Part shown: positions 17,975 to 25,192 of the stretch, in pieces
How positions within the stretch are numbered: the stretch's first letter is position 1
How the letters are laid out: every line of letters begins with the position of its first letter
Assembly (NCBI RefSeq): GCF_000582785.1
Contig: NZ_HG931174.1
Span: 460,427-524,426 of the forward strand
Origin: Candidatus Blastococcus massiliensis AP3
Lineage (GTDB): Bacteria; Actinomycetota; Actinomycetes; Mycobacteriales; Geodermatophilaceae
Length of the DNA: 64,000 bases
Reading direction: 5' to 3'
Program-made: the position numbers and the translations under genes
Notes under the pieces: model-generated
Told to the model about the DNA's origin: nothing
The model's input: the letters and a program-made list of their open reading frames with translations, nothing else
Databases searched by the model: none

Positions 17975-18811
17975 GTGTTCCCCACCAGTGCGCCCCCGCT
18001 CCTCGAGCGGCCGGCGAGCGGGAACGACACCGGCCGCGCGCGACTGCCGATCCCCGCCCCGCGCTCGGAGGCCGTCCTCGGCGACGACGTCGTGCGCCCC
18101 GAGCCCGTCGAGCAGGCCGAGCCCGCTGCCGGCCGCCGCCTCCCCGGGCTGTCGCGGCTCGCTCGGGTGCCGCACCCTCCTGGCCGCCGCGCACCGCTGT
18201 GGTTCGCCGCCCTGGTCGCCGGGGCCCTGGTGGCCGGCGCTCCCGCCGTCGTCGGCGGCCCCGACCCGGTCTCCGTCACCGCGTCCGAGCTGGGCCTGGG
18301 CGGCGCCGAGCACAGCTTCAGCGGTGGCCTGGACGACGCCGGTGTGCGTCGCGGCATCACCGAGGCCGAGGCGCAGGCCCGCCTGGGCGAGCTCGCCGCC
18401 TCGCGTGCCGCCCGCCAGCCGAAGACCGTCCTCCCGGTGAGCGGCCGGCTGACCACCTGCTTCTGCAAGCGCTGGGGCACGATGCACTACGGCCTCGACC
18501 TGGCGGCTCCCCTGGGCACGCCGATCTACGCGGCCTCGGACGGCGTCGTCATCAAGGCCGGGCGGGCCTCCGGCTACGGCAACGCCGTCTACATCCAGGA
18601 CGCCGACGGCAACGTGCACATCTACGGGCACATGCGCTACTACAGCGTCGCGGCCGGCGACATCGTGCACGCGGGCGATCAGATCGCCAAGGTCGGCAAC
18701 GAGGGCCAGTCCACCGGCCCGCACCTGCACTACGAGATCCACCGTGGCGGCATGGACGGCCGGCCCACCGACCCCAAGGTCTGGCTGGCCGACCGCGGCG
18801 TCAGCATCTGA
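17975..18811 (+). CDS. M23-family peptidoglycan endopeptidase
   Basis: 278 aa. A cytoplasmic basic N-terminus and one hydrophobic segment (LWFAALVAGALVAGAPAVVGG, about residues 75-95) suggest a membrane-anchored or long-signal exported protein. The C-terminal LytM/M23 domain carries the zinc ligands in HYGLDLAAPLGTPIYA and HLHYEIH, plus YGHM and GNEGQSTGPHLH. It would cut peptide crosslinks in peptidoglycan during growth or division. A 25-bp perfect terminator hairpin follows the stop. Start GTG is assigned from the open frame and is less certain than the domain call. Confidence 0.92.
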   Translation: MFPTSAPPLLERPASGNDTGRARLPIPAPRSEAVLGDDVVRPEPVEQAEPAAGRRLPGLSRLARVPHPPGRRAPLWFAALVAGALVAGAPAVVGGPDPVSVTASELGLGGAEHSFSGGLDDAGVRRGITEAEAQARLGELAASRAARQPKTVLPVSGRLTTCFCKRWGTMHYGLDLAAPLGTPIYAASDGVVIKAGRASGYGNAVYIQDADGNVHIYGHMRYYSVAAGDIVHAGDQIAKVGNEGQSTGPHLHYEIHRGGMDGRPTDPKVWLADRGVSI

Positions 18812-18817
18812 ACCCAG

Positions 18818-18872
18818 CGTTGAACCCCTGAGGCCCAGAACCTGTCCGGTTCTGGGCCTCAGGGGTTCAACG
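18818..18872. terminator. 25-bp perfect bidirectional terminator
   Basis: Arms of 25 bp (left starts CGTTGAACCCCTGAGGCCC) pair perfectly around the 5-nt loop TGTCC. Sits between the convergent M23 and pcrA genes. Confidence 0.9.
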
Positions 18873-18889
18873 GTCCGGAGGAATGCTCC

Positions 18890-21187
18890 TCAGAGCTTGA
18901 CCAGCGGGGCGTAGCGGAGGACGAGGCGCTTGGTGCCGCCGGAGCCGAAGTCCACGGTCGCCTGCGCCTTGTCGCCCACGCCGTTCACCTCGACCACCGT
19001 GCCCAGCCCGAAGGCGTCGTGGCTCACGCGGTCGCCGACGTCGACCGAGATGACGGCCCGGTTGCCGACACCGCCGCGCAGCCCGCCCGTGGACAGGCCT
19101 GTGGCCGCCACCCGGGACTGCGCCGACTTGTAGCCGGTCGACGGGGCCGGGGTCGGGTCGAGCCGCTCCCAGTGGATGGTCTCGGCCGGGATCTCGTCGA
19201 GGAACCGGGACGGCGGGTTGTAGGAGGGCTGGCCCCAGCTGGTGCGCACCTGGGCCCGGGAGATGAACAGCCGCTGCTGCGCGCGGGTGATGCCCACGTA
19301 GGCCAGCCGGCGCTCCTCCTCCAGCTCCCGCGGGTCGCCGAGTGCCCGCAGGTGCGGGAACACGCCGTCCTCGAGGCCGGTGAGGAAGACGACCGGGAAC
19401 TCCAGGCCCTTGGCGGTGTGCAGGGTCATCATCGTGACCACGCCGGCGTCGTCGCCCGTGACGGGGATCTGGTCGGCGTCGGCGACCAGGGAGACCTGCT
19501 CGAGGAAGTCGGTGACCGTGCCGTTCGGGTTGGCCGCCTCGAACTCGGCAGCCACCGAGATGAGCTCGTTGAGGTTGTCGACCCGGCCCTCGTCCTGCGG
19601 ATCGGTGCTGGCCTGCAGCTCGGTCAGGTAGCCGGTGCGGTCGAGGATGCTCTCGAGCAGCGCGGCCGGCCCGGAGCCGGTCTCGACCAGCTGCTCGAAC
19701 TCCTCCAGCAGCGCGACGAACTCCTGGATCGCCTTCAACGAGCGGGTGGCGAGCTCGCCCACCTCGGCGCAGCGGCGCAGGGCTCCGGCGAACGGGATCC
19801 GCTCGCGGTCGGCGAAGTTCTCGATGCACGCCTCGGCCCGCTCGCCGATGCCGCGCTTGGGGGTGTTGATGACCCGGCGCAGGCTGACGATGTCGGTCGG
19901 GTTCGCGACGACCTTCAGATAGGCCAGGGCGTCGCGGACCTCCTTGCGCTCGTAGAACCGGACGCCGCCGACGACCTTGTAGGGCATGCCGACCCGGATG
20001 AAGACCTCTTCGAAGACACGGGAGGCGTTGTTGGTCCGGTAGAAGACCGCAATGTCCTTCGGCTGGGCCACGCCCTCGTCGACCAGCGCGTCGATCTGCT
20101 CGGCGACCCAGGCGGCCTCGTCGTGCTCGTTGTCGGCGACGTAGCCCTCGATCAGCTCGCCGTCGCCGGAGTCGGTCCACAGGTTCTTGGGACGGCGGCC
20201 GGTGTTCTTGGCGATGACCGTGTTCGCGGCCTTGAGGATGCGCTGGGTCGAGCGGTAGTTCTGCTCCAGCAGGATCGTCGTGGCCTGCGGGTAGTCGCGC
20301 TCGAACTCGTCGATGTTGCGGATCGTCGCGCCACGGAAGGCGTAGATCGACTGGTCGGCGTCGCCGACGACGCACAGCTCGGCCATCGGCACCGGCCCCT
20401 CGCCGGTGCCGACCAGCTCGCGCACCAGCATGTACTGGGCGTGGTTGGTGTCCTGGTACTCGTCCACCAGCACGTGCCGGAACCGGCGCCGGTAGTGCTC
20501 GGCGACGTCGGGGAACGCCTGCAGCAGGTGGACGGTGTTCATGATCAGGTCGTCGAAGTCCATGGCGTGCGCCTGGCGCAGCCGCTGCTGGTAGAGCGTG
20601 TAGGCCTCGGCCAGCACCTTCTCCGGCGCCGTCCCCGGGACGTAGCTCTCCTCGTCGATCAGCTCGTTCTTCAGGTTCGAGACCTGGGCGGCCAGGCTCC
20701 GGCCGGGGTAGCGCTTGGCGTCGAGGTCGAGGTCGCGGGCGACCATGGTCATCAGCCGCACCGAGTCGCCCTGGTCGTAGATCGTGAACGACGACTTCAG
20801 GTTCAGCTTGGCGGCCTCGGCGCGCAGGATGCGCACGCACATCGAGTGGAAGGTCGACACCCACATCGCACGCGCGCGCGGGCCGACGAGGGCGGCGACG
20901 CGCTCCTTCATCTCGCCGGCGGCCTTGTTGGTGAAGGTGATCGCGAGGATCTCGCCGGGCTGGGTGTTCCGGGCGCCCAGCAGGTAGGCGATGCGGTGCG
21001 CCAGCACCCGGGTCTTGCCCGAGCCCGCCCCGGCGACGATGAGCAGCGGCCCGCCCTCGTGGACGACGGCCTGACGCTGCGGGCCGTTCAGGCCGGCCAG
21101 CATCCGGTCGAGCTCGCGCCCCACCTGGCCCTTGGCCGATCGCTGGAGGGCGGCTGTTCCCGGCAGGGCTTCCTGGACGCTGCTCAT
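18890..21187 (-). CDS. pcrA: ATP-dependent DNA helicase PcrA/UvrD
   Basis: 765 aa SF1A 3'-5' helicase for DNA repair and removal of blocked forks. Visible motifs: Q-motif LNGPQRQAVV, Walker A VAGAGSGKTRVLAHR, FTNKAAGEM, motif II VDEYQDTNHAQ, GDADQSIYAFRGA, LEQNYRST, TLHTAKGLEFPVVFL, and motif VI EERRLAYVGITRAQQRLF. The C-terminal region ends with a Tudor-like VGDRVSHDAFGLGTVVEV segment that in homologues contacts RNA polymerase. ATG at 21187 is preferred; an in-frame GTG lies two codons upstream. Confidence 0.97.
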   Translation of the reverse strand: MSSVQEALPGTAALQRSAKGQVGRELDRMLAGLNGPQRQAVVHEGGPLLIVAGAGSGKTRVLAHRIAYLLGARNTQPGEILAITFTNKAAGEMKERVAALVGPRARAMWVSTFHSMCVRILRAEAAKLNLKSSFTIYDQGDSVRLMTMVARDLDLDAKRYPGRSLAAQVSNLKNELIDEESYVPGTAPEKVLAEAYTLYQQRLRQAHAMDFDDLIMNTVHLLQAFPDVAEHYRRRFRHVLVDEYQDTNHAQYMLVRELVGTGEGPVPMAELCVVGDADQSIYAFRGATIRNIDEFERDYPQATTILLEQNYRSTQRILKAANTVIAKNTGRRPKNLWTDSGDGELIEGYVADNEHDEAAWVAEQIDALVDEGVAQPKDIAVFYRTNNASRVFEEVFIRVGMPYKVVGGVRFYERKEVRDALAYLKVVANPTDIVSLRRVINTPKRGIGERAEACIENFADRERIPFAGALRRCAEVGELATRSLKAIQEFVALLEEFEQLVETGSGPAALLESILDRTGYLTELQASTDPQDEGRVDNLNELISVAAEFEAANPNGTVTDFLEQVSLVADADQIPVTGDDAGVVTMMTLHTAKGLEFPVVFLTGLEDGVFPHLRALGDPRELEEERRLAYVGITRAQQRLFISRAQVRTSWGQPSYNPPSRFLDEIPAETIHWERLDPTPAPSTGYKSAQSRVAATGLSTGGLRGGVGNRAVISVDVGDRVSHDAFGLGTVVEVNGVGDKAQATVDFGSGGTKRLVLRYAPLVKL

Positions 21188-21290
21188 GACCACATCACTG
21201 TAAGCCGGACGGGCGACACTCCCCCGCCGTCGTCCACGCCTGACCCACCTGTCCCAGGAGCGGACCTGGCGTCCTGGCCATGGCCTGTGG

Positions 21291-21296
21291 CAGACT
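21291..21296 (+). promoter_or_regulatory. Putative -10 (CAGACT) for leader/chorismate mutase mRNA
   Basis: CAGACT preceded by TG (TGTGGCAGACT), 7 nt before the leader-peptide GTG at 21304. This fits a transcript starting at the leader start codon. Weak match to TANNNT. Confidence 0.35.
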
Positions 21297-21303
21297 CCCC
21301 GCC

Positions 21304-21366
21304 GTGCTCGCCACGGTTCGCTTTTTCTACGGTCACCGGGATCCGGTGTCCGTCACCGCTGGCTGA
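21304..21366 (+). CDS. Phe/Tyr leader peptide upstream of chorismate mutase
   Basis: A 20-codon ORF encodes VLATVRFFYGHRDPVSVTAG and then a TGA. Three consecutive aromatic codons (TTT TTC TAC at 21322-21330) are control codons of the kind used in ribosome-mediated attenuation. TTT is a rare codon in this GC-rich genome. Directly after the control codons lies a hairpin (CACCGG/CCGGTG, 21334-21348). The ORF stop is followed 17 nt later by an intrinsic terminator. It is too short to be an enzyme and sits alone in front of an aromatic-pathway gene. Similar leader peptides precede aromatic amino acid genes in other actinobacteria. Function is inferred. Confidence 0.7.
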   Translation: MLATVRFFYGHRDPVSVTAG

Positions 21367-21382
21367 GCACACGCCGCAACAG

Positions 21383-21416
21383 ACGCCCCGGGCCCGAGGA
21401 GCCCGGGGCGTTTCTC
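21383..21416 (+). terminator. Attenuator terminator before chorismate mutase
   Basis: ACGCCCCGGGC / GCCCGGGGCGT, 11-bp perfect stem with a 7-nt loop, followed by TTTCTCGTTC. It lies between the leader peptide and the chorismate mutase start at 21459, and so would stop transcription before the gene. The CCGGGATCCGG segment in the leader could pair with the CCCCGG of its left arm as an antiterminator. Confidence 0.8.
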
Positions 21417-21458
21417 GTTCCCGGGGCCCGACGGCCACCCGCACCCGGAGGACGACCC

Positions 21459-21740
21459 ATGAGCACCCTCACCCCATCCGCCGCCGTGACCGGTTCCCAC
21501 ACCGACCGGATCGGCGAGCTGCGCCAGGAGATCGACGCCTGCGACGCCGCGATCATCGAGCTCGTGCAGCGCCGGCTTGCCGTCTCCCAGGAGATCGGCG
21601 CGCTGCGTAAGGCCTCCGGCGGTACCCGCCTCAGCCTGGCGCGCGAGCAGCAGGTCATCGCCCGGTTCCAGGAGGCGCTCGGCCCGGACGGTGCGGCGCT
21701 CGGGATGTTCCTGCTGCGGCAGGGGCGCGGCCGACTCTGA
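21459..21740 (+). CDS. Chorismate mutase (AroQ type)
   Basis: 93 aa, all-helical AroQ fold. Converts chorismate to prephenate, the branch point to Phe and Tyr. Signature: RIGELRQEIDACDAAIIELVQRRLAVSQEIGALRKASGG, with conserved Arg, Asp and Lys residues and REQQVIARFQEALG. ATG at 21459 has a GGAGGAC Shine-Dalgarno. The upstream leader peptide with FFY codons and terminator implies feedback by Phe/Tyr-tRNA charging, fitting the enzyme's role. Single gene; an A-family palindrome follows the stop. Confidence 0.93.
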   Translation: MSTLTPSAAVTGSHTDRIGELRQEIDACDAAIIELVQRRLAVSQEIGALRKASGGTRLSLAREQQVIARFQEALGPDGAALGMFLLRQGRGRL

Positions 21741-21800
21741 AGAAGGACCTCGCTGCCCCCGACCACTCGCACGCTCGCGGCGGGTCCCTGCACCGAGGCC
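21739..21800. repeat. Palindromic element A6
   Basis: Plus strand GAAGAAGGACCTCGCTGCCCCC, centre CACTCGCACGCTCGCGG, end GGGTCCCTGCACCGAGG (A family). Follows the chorismate mutase stop. Confidence 0.65.
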
Positions 21801-21827
21801 GTCAGAGACACGACTCGAGGCCTTCAC

Positions 21828-22121
21828 TCAGAGCCAGGCGCGCCAGACCAGCGAGTCGTCGTCGCTCAGCGCCGCCGTCTCCAGGACGTCGCCCGGGCAG
21901 CGCTCGCCCAGCTCGTCCCCGAGCGCGTGCGCCTGCTGGAGCGCCGCCTCCAGGTCCGCGGCGTCGCACTCGGTGGAGGCGCGCAGCGCGGCGCGGTCCG
22001 GCTCGCGCCAGACCCGCAGCTCACCGTCGCCGGGGCGCAGCCCCGCGGCGACCGCGTCGACGGTGGTGTCGTCCACCGGCGTGGTGGCCCGCAGCACGGC
22101 GTAGATGGTGAAGGTCGGCAC
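21828..22121 (-). CDS. Hypothetical 97-aa protein
   Basis: MPTFTIYAVLRATTPVDDTT begins a small acidic protein with regular hydrophobic spacing and a Trp near each end (LRVWREPD, SLVWRAWL). It ends close to the convergent element A6. GTG start at 22121, with a CAGACT hexamer 6 nt upstream, similar to the leader-peptide promoter above. No family recognised. It reads against the ECF41 operon promoter region. Confidence 0.55.
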   Translation of the reverse strand: MPTFTIYAVLRATTPVDDTTVDAVAAGLRPGDGELRVWREPDRAALRASTECDAADLEAALQQAHALGDELGERCPGDVLETAALSDDDSLVWRAWL

Positions 22122-22149
22122 GCCCGGAGTCTGCCGGGCCGCCGGGTGA

Positions 22150-22176
22150 TGTCACACCGGCGGGTGCTGCGTCGTC
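22150..22176 (+). promoter_or_regulatory. Probable ECF41-type promoter (TGTCACA-N16-CGTC)
   Basis: TGTCACA at 22150-22156 and CGTC at 22173-22176, separated by 16 nt, match the target motif described for ECF41 sigma factors. It lies 39 bp before the carboxymuconolactone decarboxylase-like gene, which is followed by an ECF41 sigma gene, implying autoregulation. Confidence 0.75.
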
Positions 22177-22214
22177 CTCATGGTCAGCATCCCGCCGACC
22201 GAGAGGTTCCGACC

Positions 22215-22766
22215 ATGGCCCGCATCCCGCTCGACCCGCCCCGCTCGCTGTTCATCCGGCTGACGGAGTGGTACTCGCGCCGCACCTACGGCGCCGTCCT
22301 CGACCCGGGGATGGCCATCGCGCACAACCCCCGGGTCCTGCGCACCTACGTCCGGCACGAGCTGTCCGTGGCCCGCTGGAACCGGTTGGACGACACCCTG
22401 ACGTCGCTGGCCGTCATGGCCTCCGCCGCCACCATCGGCTGCTCGTGGTGTCTGGACTTCGGCTTCTGGGAGAGCACCACGCGCGGCATCGACGCCGCCA
22501 AGCTGCGCGACGTCCCCCGCTGGCGGGACAGCGACCTGTTCACCGACCTCGAGCGGGACGTCATGGCCTACGCCGAGGCGATGACCGCGACTCCGCCGCA
22601 GGTGACCGACGAGATGGTCGCCGGACTCCGCCGGCACCTGGACGACGCGGAGCTCGTCGAGCTGACCATGATGATCTCCGTGGAGAACTCCCGGTCGCGC
22701 ACCAACAGCGCCCTGGGCCTGACCAGTCAGGGGTTCCGCGACCGCTGCGAGATCCCGGCCCGATGA
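22215..22766 (+). CDS. Carboxymuconolactone decarboxylase (AhpD-like) family protein
   Basis: 183 aa. The AhpD-like all-helical domain carries the CxxC pair in ATIGCSWCLDFGFWES, which in relatives gives thiol peroxidase-related or disulfide-reducing activity. The N-terminus (RIPLDPPRSLFIRLTEWYSRRTYG) is typical of members adjacent to ECF41 sigma factors. ATG at 22215; the stop overlaps the sigma gene start (ATGA). A TGTCACA-N16-CGTC promoter lies upstream. Substrate unknown; redox-stress role inferred from family and context. Confidence 0.9.
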   Translation: MARIPLDPPRSLFIRLTEWYSRRTYGAVLDPGMAIAHNPRVLRTYVRHELSVARWNRLDDTLTSLAVMASAATIGCSWCLDFGFWESTTRGIDAAKLRDVPRWRDSDLFTDLERDVMAYAEAMTATPPQVTDEMVAGLRRHLDDAELVELTMMISVENSRSRTNSALGLTSQGFRDRCEIPAR

Positions 22767-23674
22767 GCGACGTCCTCGACGTCTTCGGCCGTCACCGGAG
22801 GCTGCTGTTCTCGGTGGCCTACCAGATGCTCGGCAGCGTCGCGGACGCCGAGGACGCCGTCCAGGACGCGTGGCTGCGGTGGTCGGCCGCCGAGCGGAGC
22901 GACGTCGCCGACCCCCGCGCCTACCTGGTGCAGGTGATCACCCGGCTCGCGCTCGACCGGCTCGACTCGGCGCGGGCGCGGCGGGAGAGCTACGTCGGCC
23001 CCTGGCTGCCCGAGCCCCTGCTGACCGGCCGGCAGACCGTCGCGGCCGGACCGGCACCCGCGGAGCCGACCGACGTGGCCGAACTGGGCGAGCAGCTCTC
23101 GCTGGCGCTGCTCGTCGTCCTGGAGACCCTCTCGCCCGCCGAGCGGGCGGTCTTCGTGCTGCGGGAGGTCTTCGGGCTCCCGACGGCCGAGGTGGCCGCC
23201 GCTCTGGGCCGCACCGAAGCCGCAGTCCGGCAGACGGCGCACCGGGCGCGGGACCACGTGCAGGCCCGCCGCCCCCGCTTCGACACCGACCGCCGCGCGC
23301 AGCAGGAGGTGACCGAGCGGTTCGTCGCCGCCTGTGCCGGTGGGGACCTCGACGCCCTGCTGGCCTGCCTGGCCCCCGGCGCGGTGCTCGTGAGCGACGG
23401 CGGCGGCAAGGCGAGGGCCGCCCTGCGGCCCATCGTCGGAGCGGACAAGGTGGCCCGCTTCGCCGTGGGTGTCGCGGCCCAGGGCCTCGCCCTGCCCGAC
23501 GTCCGGATCGAGGTGGCGGAGGTGAACGGCAGCCCCGGCGTCGCCGTCTGGGTGGGCGGCGAGCCGTTCCTCGCGCTGTCGCTCGTCATCGCCGGAGGCG
23601 CCGTCGAGCAGGTGCTCATGGTCCGGAATCCGGACAAACTCTCCGGCCTCCGCCCCCTAGAGTCGCGCGGGTGA
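22763..23674 (+). CDS. ECF41-group RNA polymerase sigma factor
   Basis: 303 aa. Region 2 (HRRLLFSVAYQMLGSVADAEDAVQDAWLRW) and region 4 (SPAERAVFVLREVFGLPTAEVAAALGRTEAAVRQTAHRAR) are joined by the WLPEP motif (residues 81-85). A SnoaL-like C-terminal extension of about 100 residues contains SDGGGKARAALRPI and ends with NPDKL. WLPEP, DGGGK and NPDKL are the hallmarks of ECF41, in which the extension replaces an anti-sigma factor. No anti-sigma gene is present. Overlaps the CMD gene upstream and the PIG-L gene downstream (GTGA). SigJ of mycobacteria belongs to the same broad group. Confidence 0.95.
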   Translation: MSDVLDVFGRHRRLLFSVAYQMLGSVADAEDAVQDAWLRWSAAERSDVADPRAYLVQVITRLALDRLDSARARRESYVGPWLPEPLLTGRQTVAAGPAPAEPTDVAELGEQLSLALLVVLETLSPAERAVFVLREVFGLPTAEVAAALGRTEAAVRQTAHRARDHVQARRPRFDTDRRAQQEVTERFVAACAGGDLDALLACLAPGAVLVSDGGGKARAALRPIVGADKVARFAVGVAAQGLALPDVRIEVAEVNGSPGVAVWVGGEPFLALSLVIAGGAVEQVLMVRNPDKLSGLRPLESRG

Positions 23675-24411
23675 CCTTCCCGCTGCCCACGCAACCGGCC
23701 GAGCACGTCGACCGGGTGCTGTGCGTCCTCGCCCATCCCGACGACGTCGACTTCGGCTCGGCGGGCACGGTGGCGACCTGGACGGCGGCCGGCACCGAGG
23801 TCACCTACTGCATCGTCACCGACGGCGACGCCGGTGGCTTCGACGAGACGCCCCGCGAGCAGATGGGCCCACTGCGTCAGGCCGAGCAGCGCGCAGCCGC
23901 GAAGGAGGTCGGGGTCACCGACGTCCGGTTCCTCGGCTACCCCGACGGGCGGCTGGAGCTGACGCTCGACCTGCGCCGTGACATCAGCCGGGTGATCCGG
24001 CAGGTGCGGCCGCAGCGGGTGCTCACCAGCTCGCCGGAGCGGTTCTGGGAGCGCATCGGCGCCAGCCACCCCGACCACATGACCGTCGGCGAGTCGACGC
24101 TCCGGGCGGTCTACCCCGACGCCCGCAACCCGTTCGCCTTCCCCGAGCTGCTCGCCGACGAGGGCCTGGAGGCGTGGACGGTGTCGGAGGTCTGGCTGGG
24201 TGCCAGCCCGCGCGCCGACCACGCCGTCGACGTCACCGAGGTGGTGGAGCAGAAGTTCGCGGCGCTGAGCAGTCACATCAGTCAGGTCGGCCACTGGCCG
24301 CAGGGGCAGCTGCAGGAGTTCGTCGGCGGCTGGATGCGGCAGACCGCGCAGCGGTTCGGCCTGCCGGAGGGCCGGTTCGCCGAGGCCTTCCACGTCGTGC
24401 ACACCGCCTGA
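23671..24411 (+). CDS. PIG-L family deacetylase
   Basis: 246 aa. LmbE/PIG-L fold with the zinc-binding signature LCVLAHPDDVDFGSAGTVA, then TYCIVTDGDAGG, FLGYPDGRLELT and the distal His motif SHPDHMTVGES. Family members remove N-acetyl groups from GlcNAc-type compounds, including mycothiol and bacillithiol intermediates or conjugates. Which substrate applies here cannot be seen. GTG overlaps the sigma-factor stop, so it is the third gene of the ECF41 operon. Convergent with the response regulator across a long hairpin. Confidence 0.9.
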   Translation: MTFPLPTQPAEHVDRVLCVLAHPDDVDFGSAGTVATWTAAGTEVTYCIVTDGDAGGFDETPREQMGPLRQAEQRAAAKEVGVTDVRFLGYPDGRLELTLDLRRDISRVIRQVRPQRVLTSSPERFWERIGASHPDHMTVGESTLRAVYPDARNPFAFPELLADEGLEAWTVSEVWLGASPRADHAVDVTEVVEQKFAALSSHISQVGHWPQGQLQEFVGGWMRQTAQRFGLPEGRFAEAFHVVHTA

Positions 24412-24469
24412 GCCGATCAGTTCCGGCCGGCCACGCGGTCACTCCCCCGACGACAGGGACCGTCCGACG

Positions 24470-24535
24470 CCGACGAGATCTGCACACTCGCCCCCTTCAG
24501 ACGCTGAGAAGGGGCGAGTGTGCAGATCTCGTCGG
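24470..24535. terminator. 27-bp hairpin between convergent genes
   Basis: The left arm begins CCGACGAGATCTGCACACTC. The right arm, AAGGGGCGAGTGTGCAGATC and on, is complementary over 27 bp with one bulged C and an 11-nt loop. It abuts the response-regulator stop codon and serves both strands. Confidence 0.85.
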
Positions 24536-25192
24536 TCAGAGCAGGCGGTTGGTCGCCGCCCAGCGGGTGAGCTCGTTGCGGTTCGACAGCTGCAGCTTGC
24601 GCAGCACGTTGGAGGCGTGGGACTCGACCGTCTTCACCGAGATGAACAGCCGCGACCCGATCTCCCGGTACGTGTAGCCGCGGGCCAGCAGCTGCATGAC
24701 CTCGCGCTCGCGGGCGCTGAGCAGGTCCAGCCCCGGGTCGGTGGCCTCCTCCTCGGCGGGCGCGGCCGGAGCCGGGCCGGCGGCGGAGAAGGCGTCGAGC
24801 ACGAAGCCGGCCAGGCGCGGGCTGAAGACGACGTCGCCCTCGGCCACCCGGCGGACGGCGTCGAGCAGGTCCGGCCCGGAGATCGTCTTGGTGACGTAGC
24901 CGCGCGCCCCGGCGCGGATGACGGCGATGACGTCCTCCGCGGCGTCGGACACCGACAGCGCGAGCCACTTCACCTCGGGCAGCTCGGCGCGCAGCGCCTC
25001 GAGCACCGCGCGCCCGCCCCCGCCGGGCAGGTGGACGTCGAGCAGGACGACGTCGGGGCGGGTGGCGCGGATGCCGCTGATCGCGCTGTCGGCGTCCGCC
25101 GCCTCCCCCACGAACTCCACGGCGTCGCCGAGCTCGGCGCGCACGCCGGTGCGCACCATCGCGTGGTCGTCGACGATGAACACGCGGGTCAC
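24536..25192 (-). CDS. NarL/LuxR-type response regulator
   Basis: 218 aa. Receiver domain with acidic pair VDD (8-9 region), phospho-acceptor D52 in VVLLDVHLPG, Thr/Ser near 80 and K102 in VTKTIS. A 25-residue Ala/Pro/Glu linker leads to a LuxR HTH (LSAREREVMQLLARGYTYREIGSRLFISVKTVESHASNVLRKL). GTG at 25192 overlaps the kinase stop (GTGA), so it is the cognate partner of the PspC-domain kinase. Probable targets include the divergent PspC genes. Confidence 0.93.
   Translation of the reverse strand: MTRVFIVDDHAMVRTGVRAELGDAVEFVGEAADADSAISGIRATRPDVVLLDVHLPGGGGRAVLEALRAELPEVKWLALSVSDAAEDVIAVIRAGARGYVTKTISGPDLLDAVRRVAEGDVVFSPRLAGFVLDAFSAAGPAPAAPAEEEATDPGLDLLSAREREVMQLLARGYTYREIGSRLFISVKTVESHASNVLRKLQLSNRNELTRWAATNRLL

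Noticed and set aside
24536-25192. Frameshift between response regulator and kinase
   Set aside because: The overlap is a normal GTGA coupling with intact domains on both sides.
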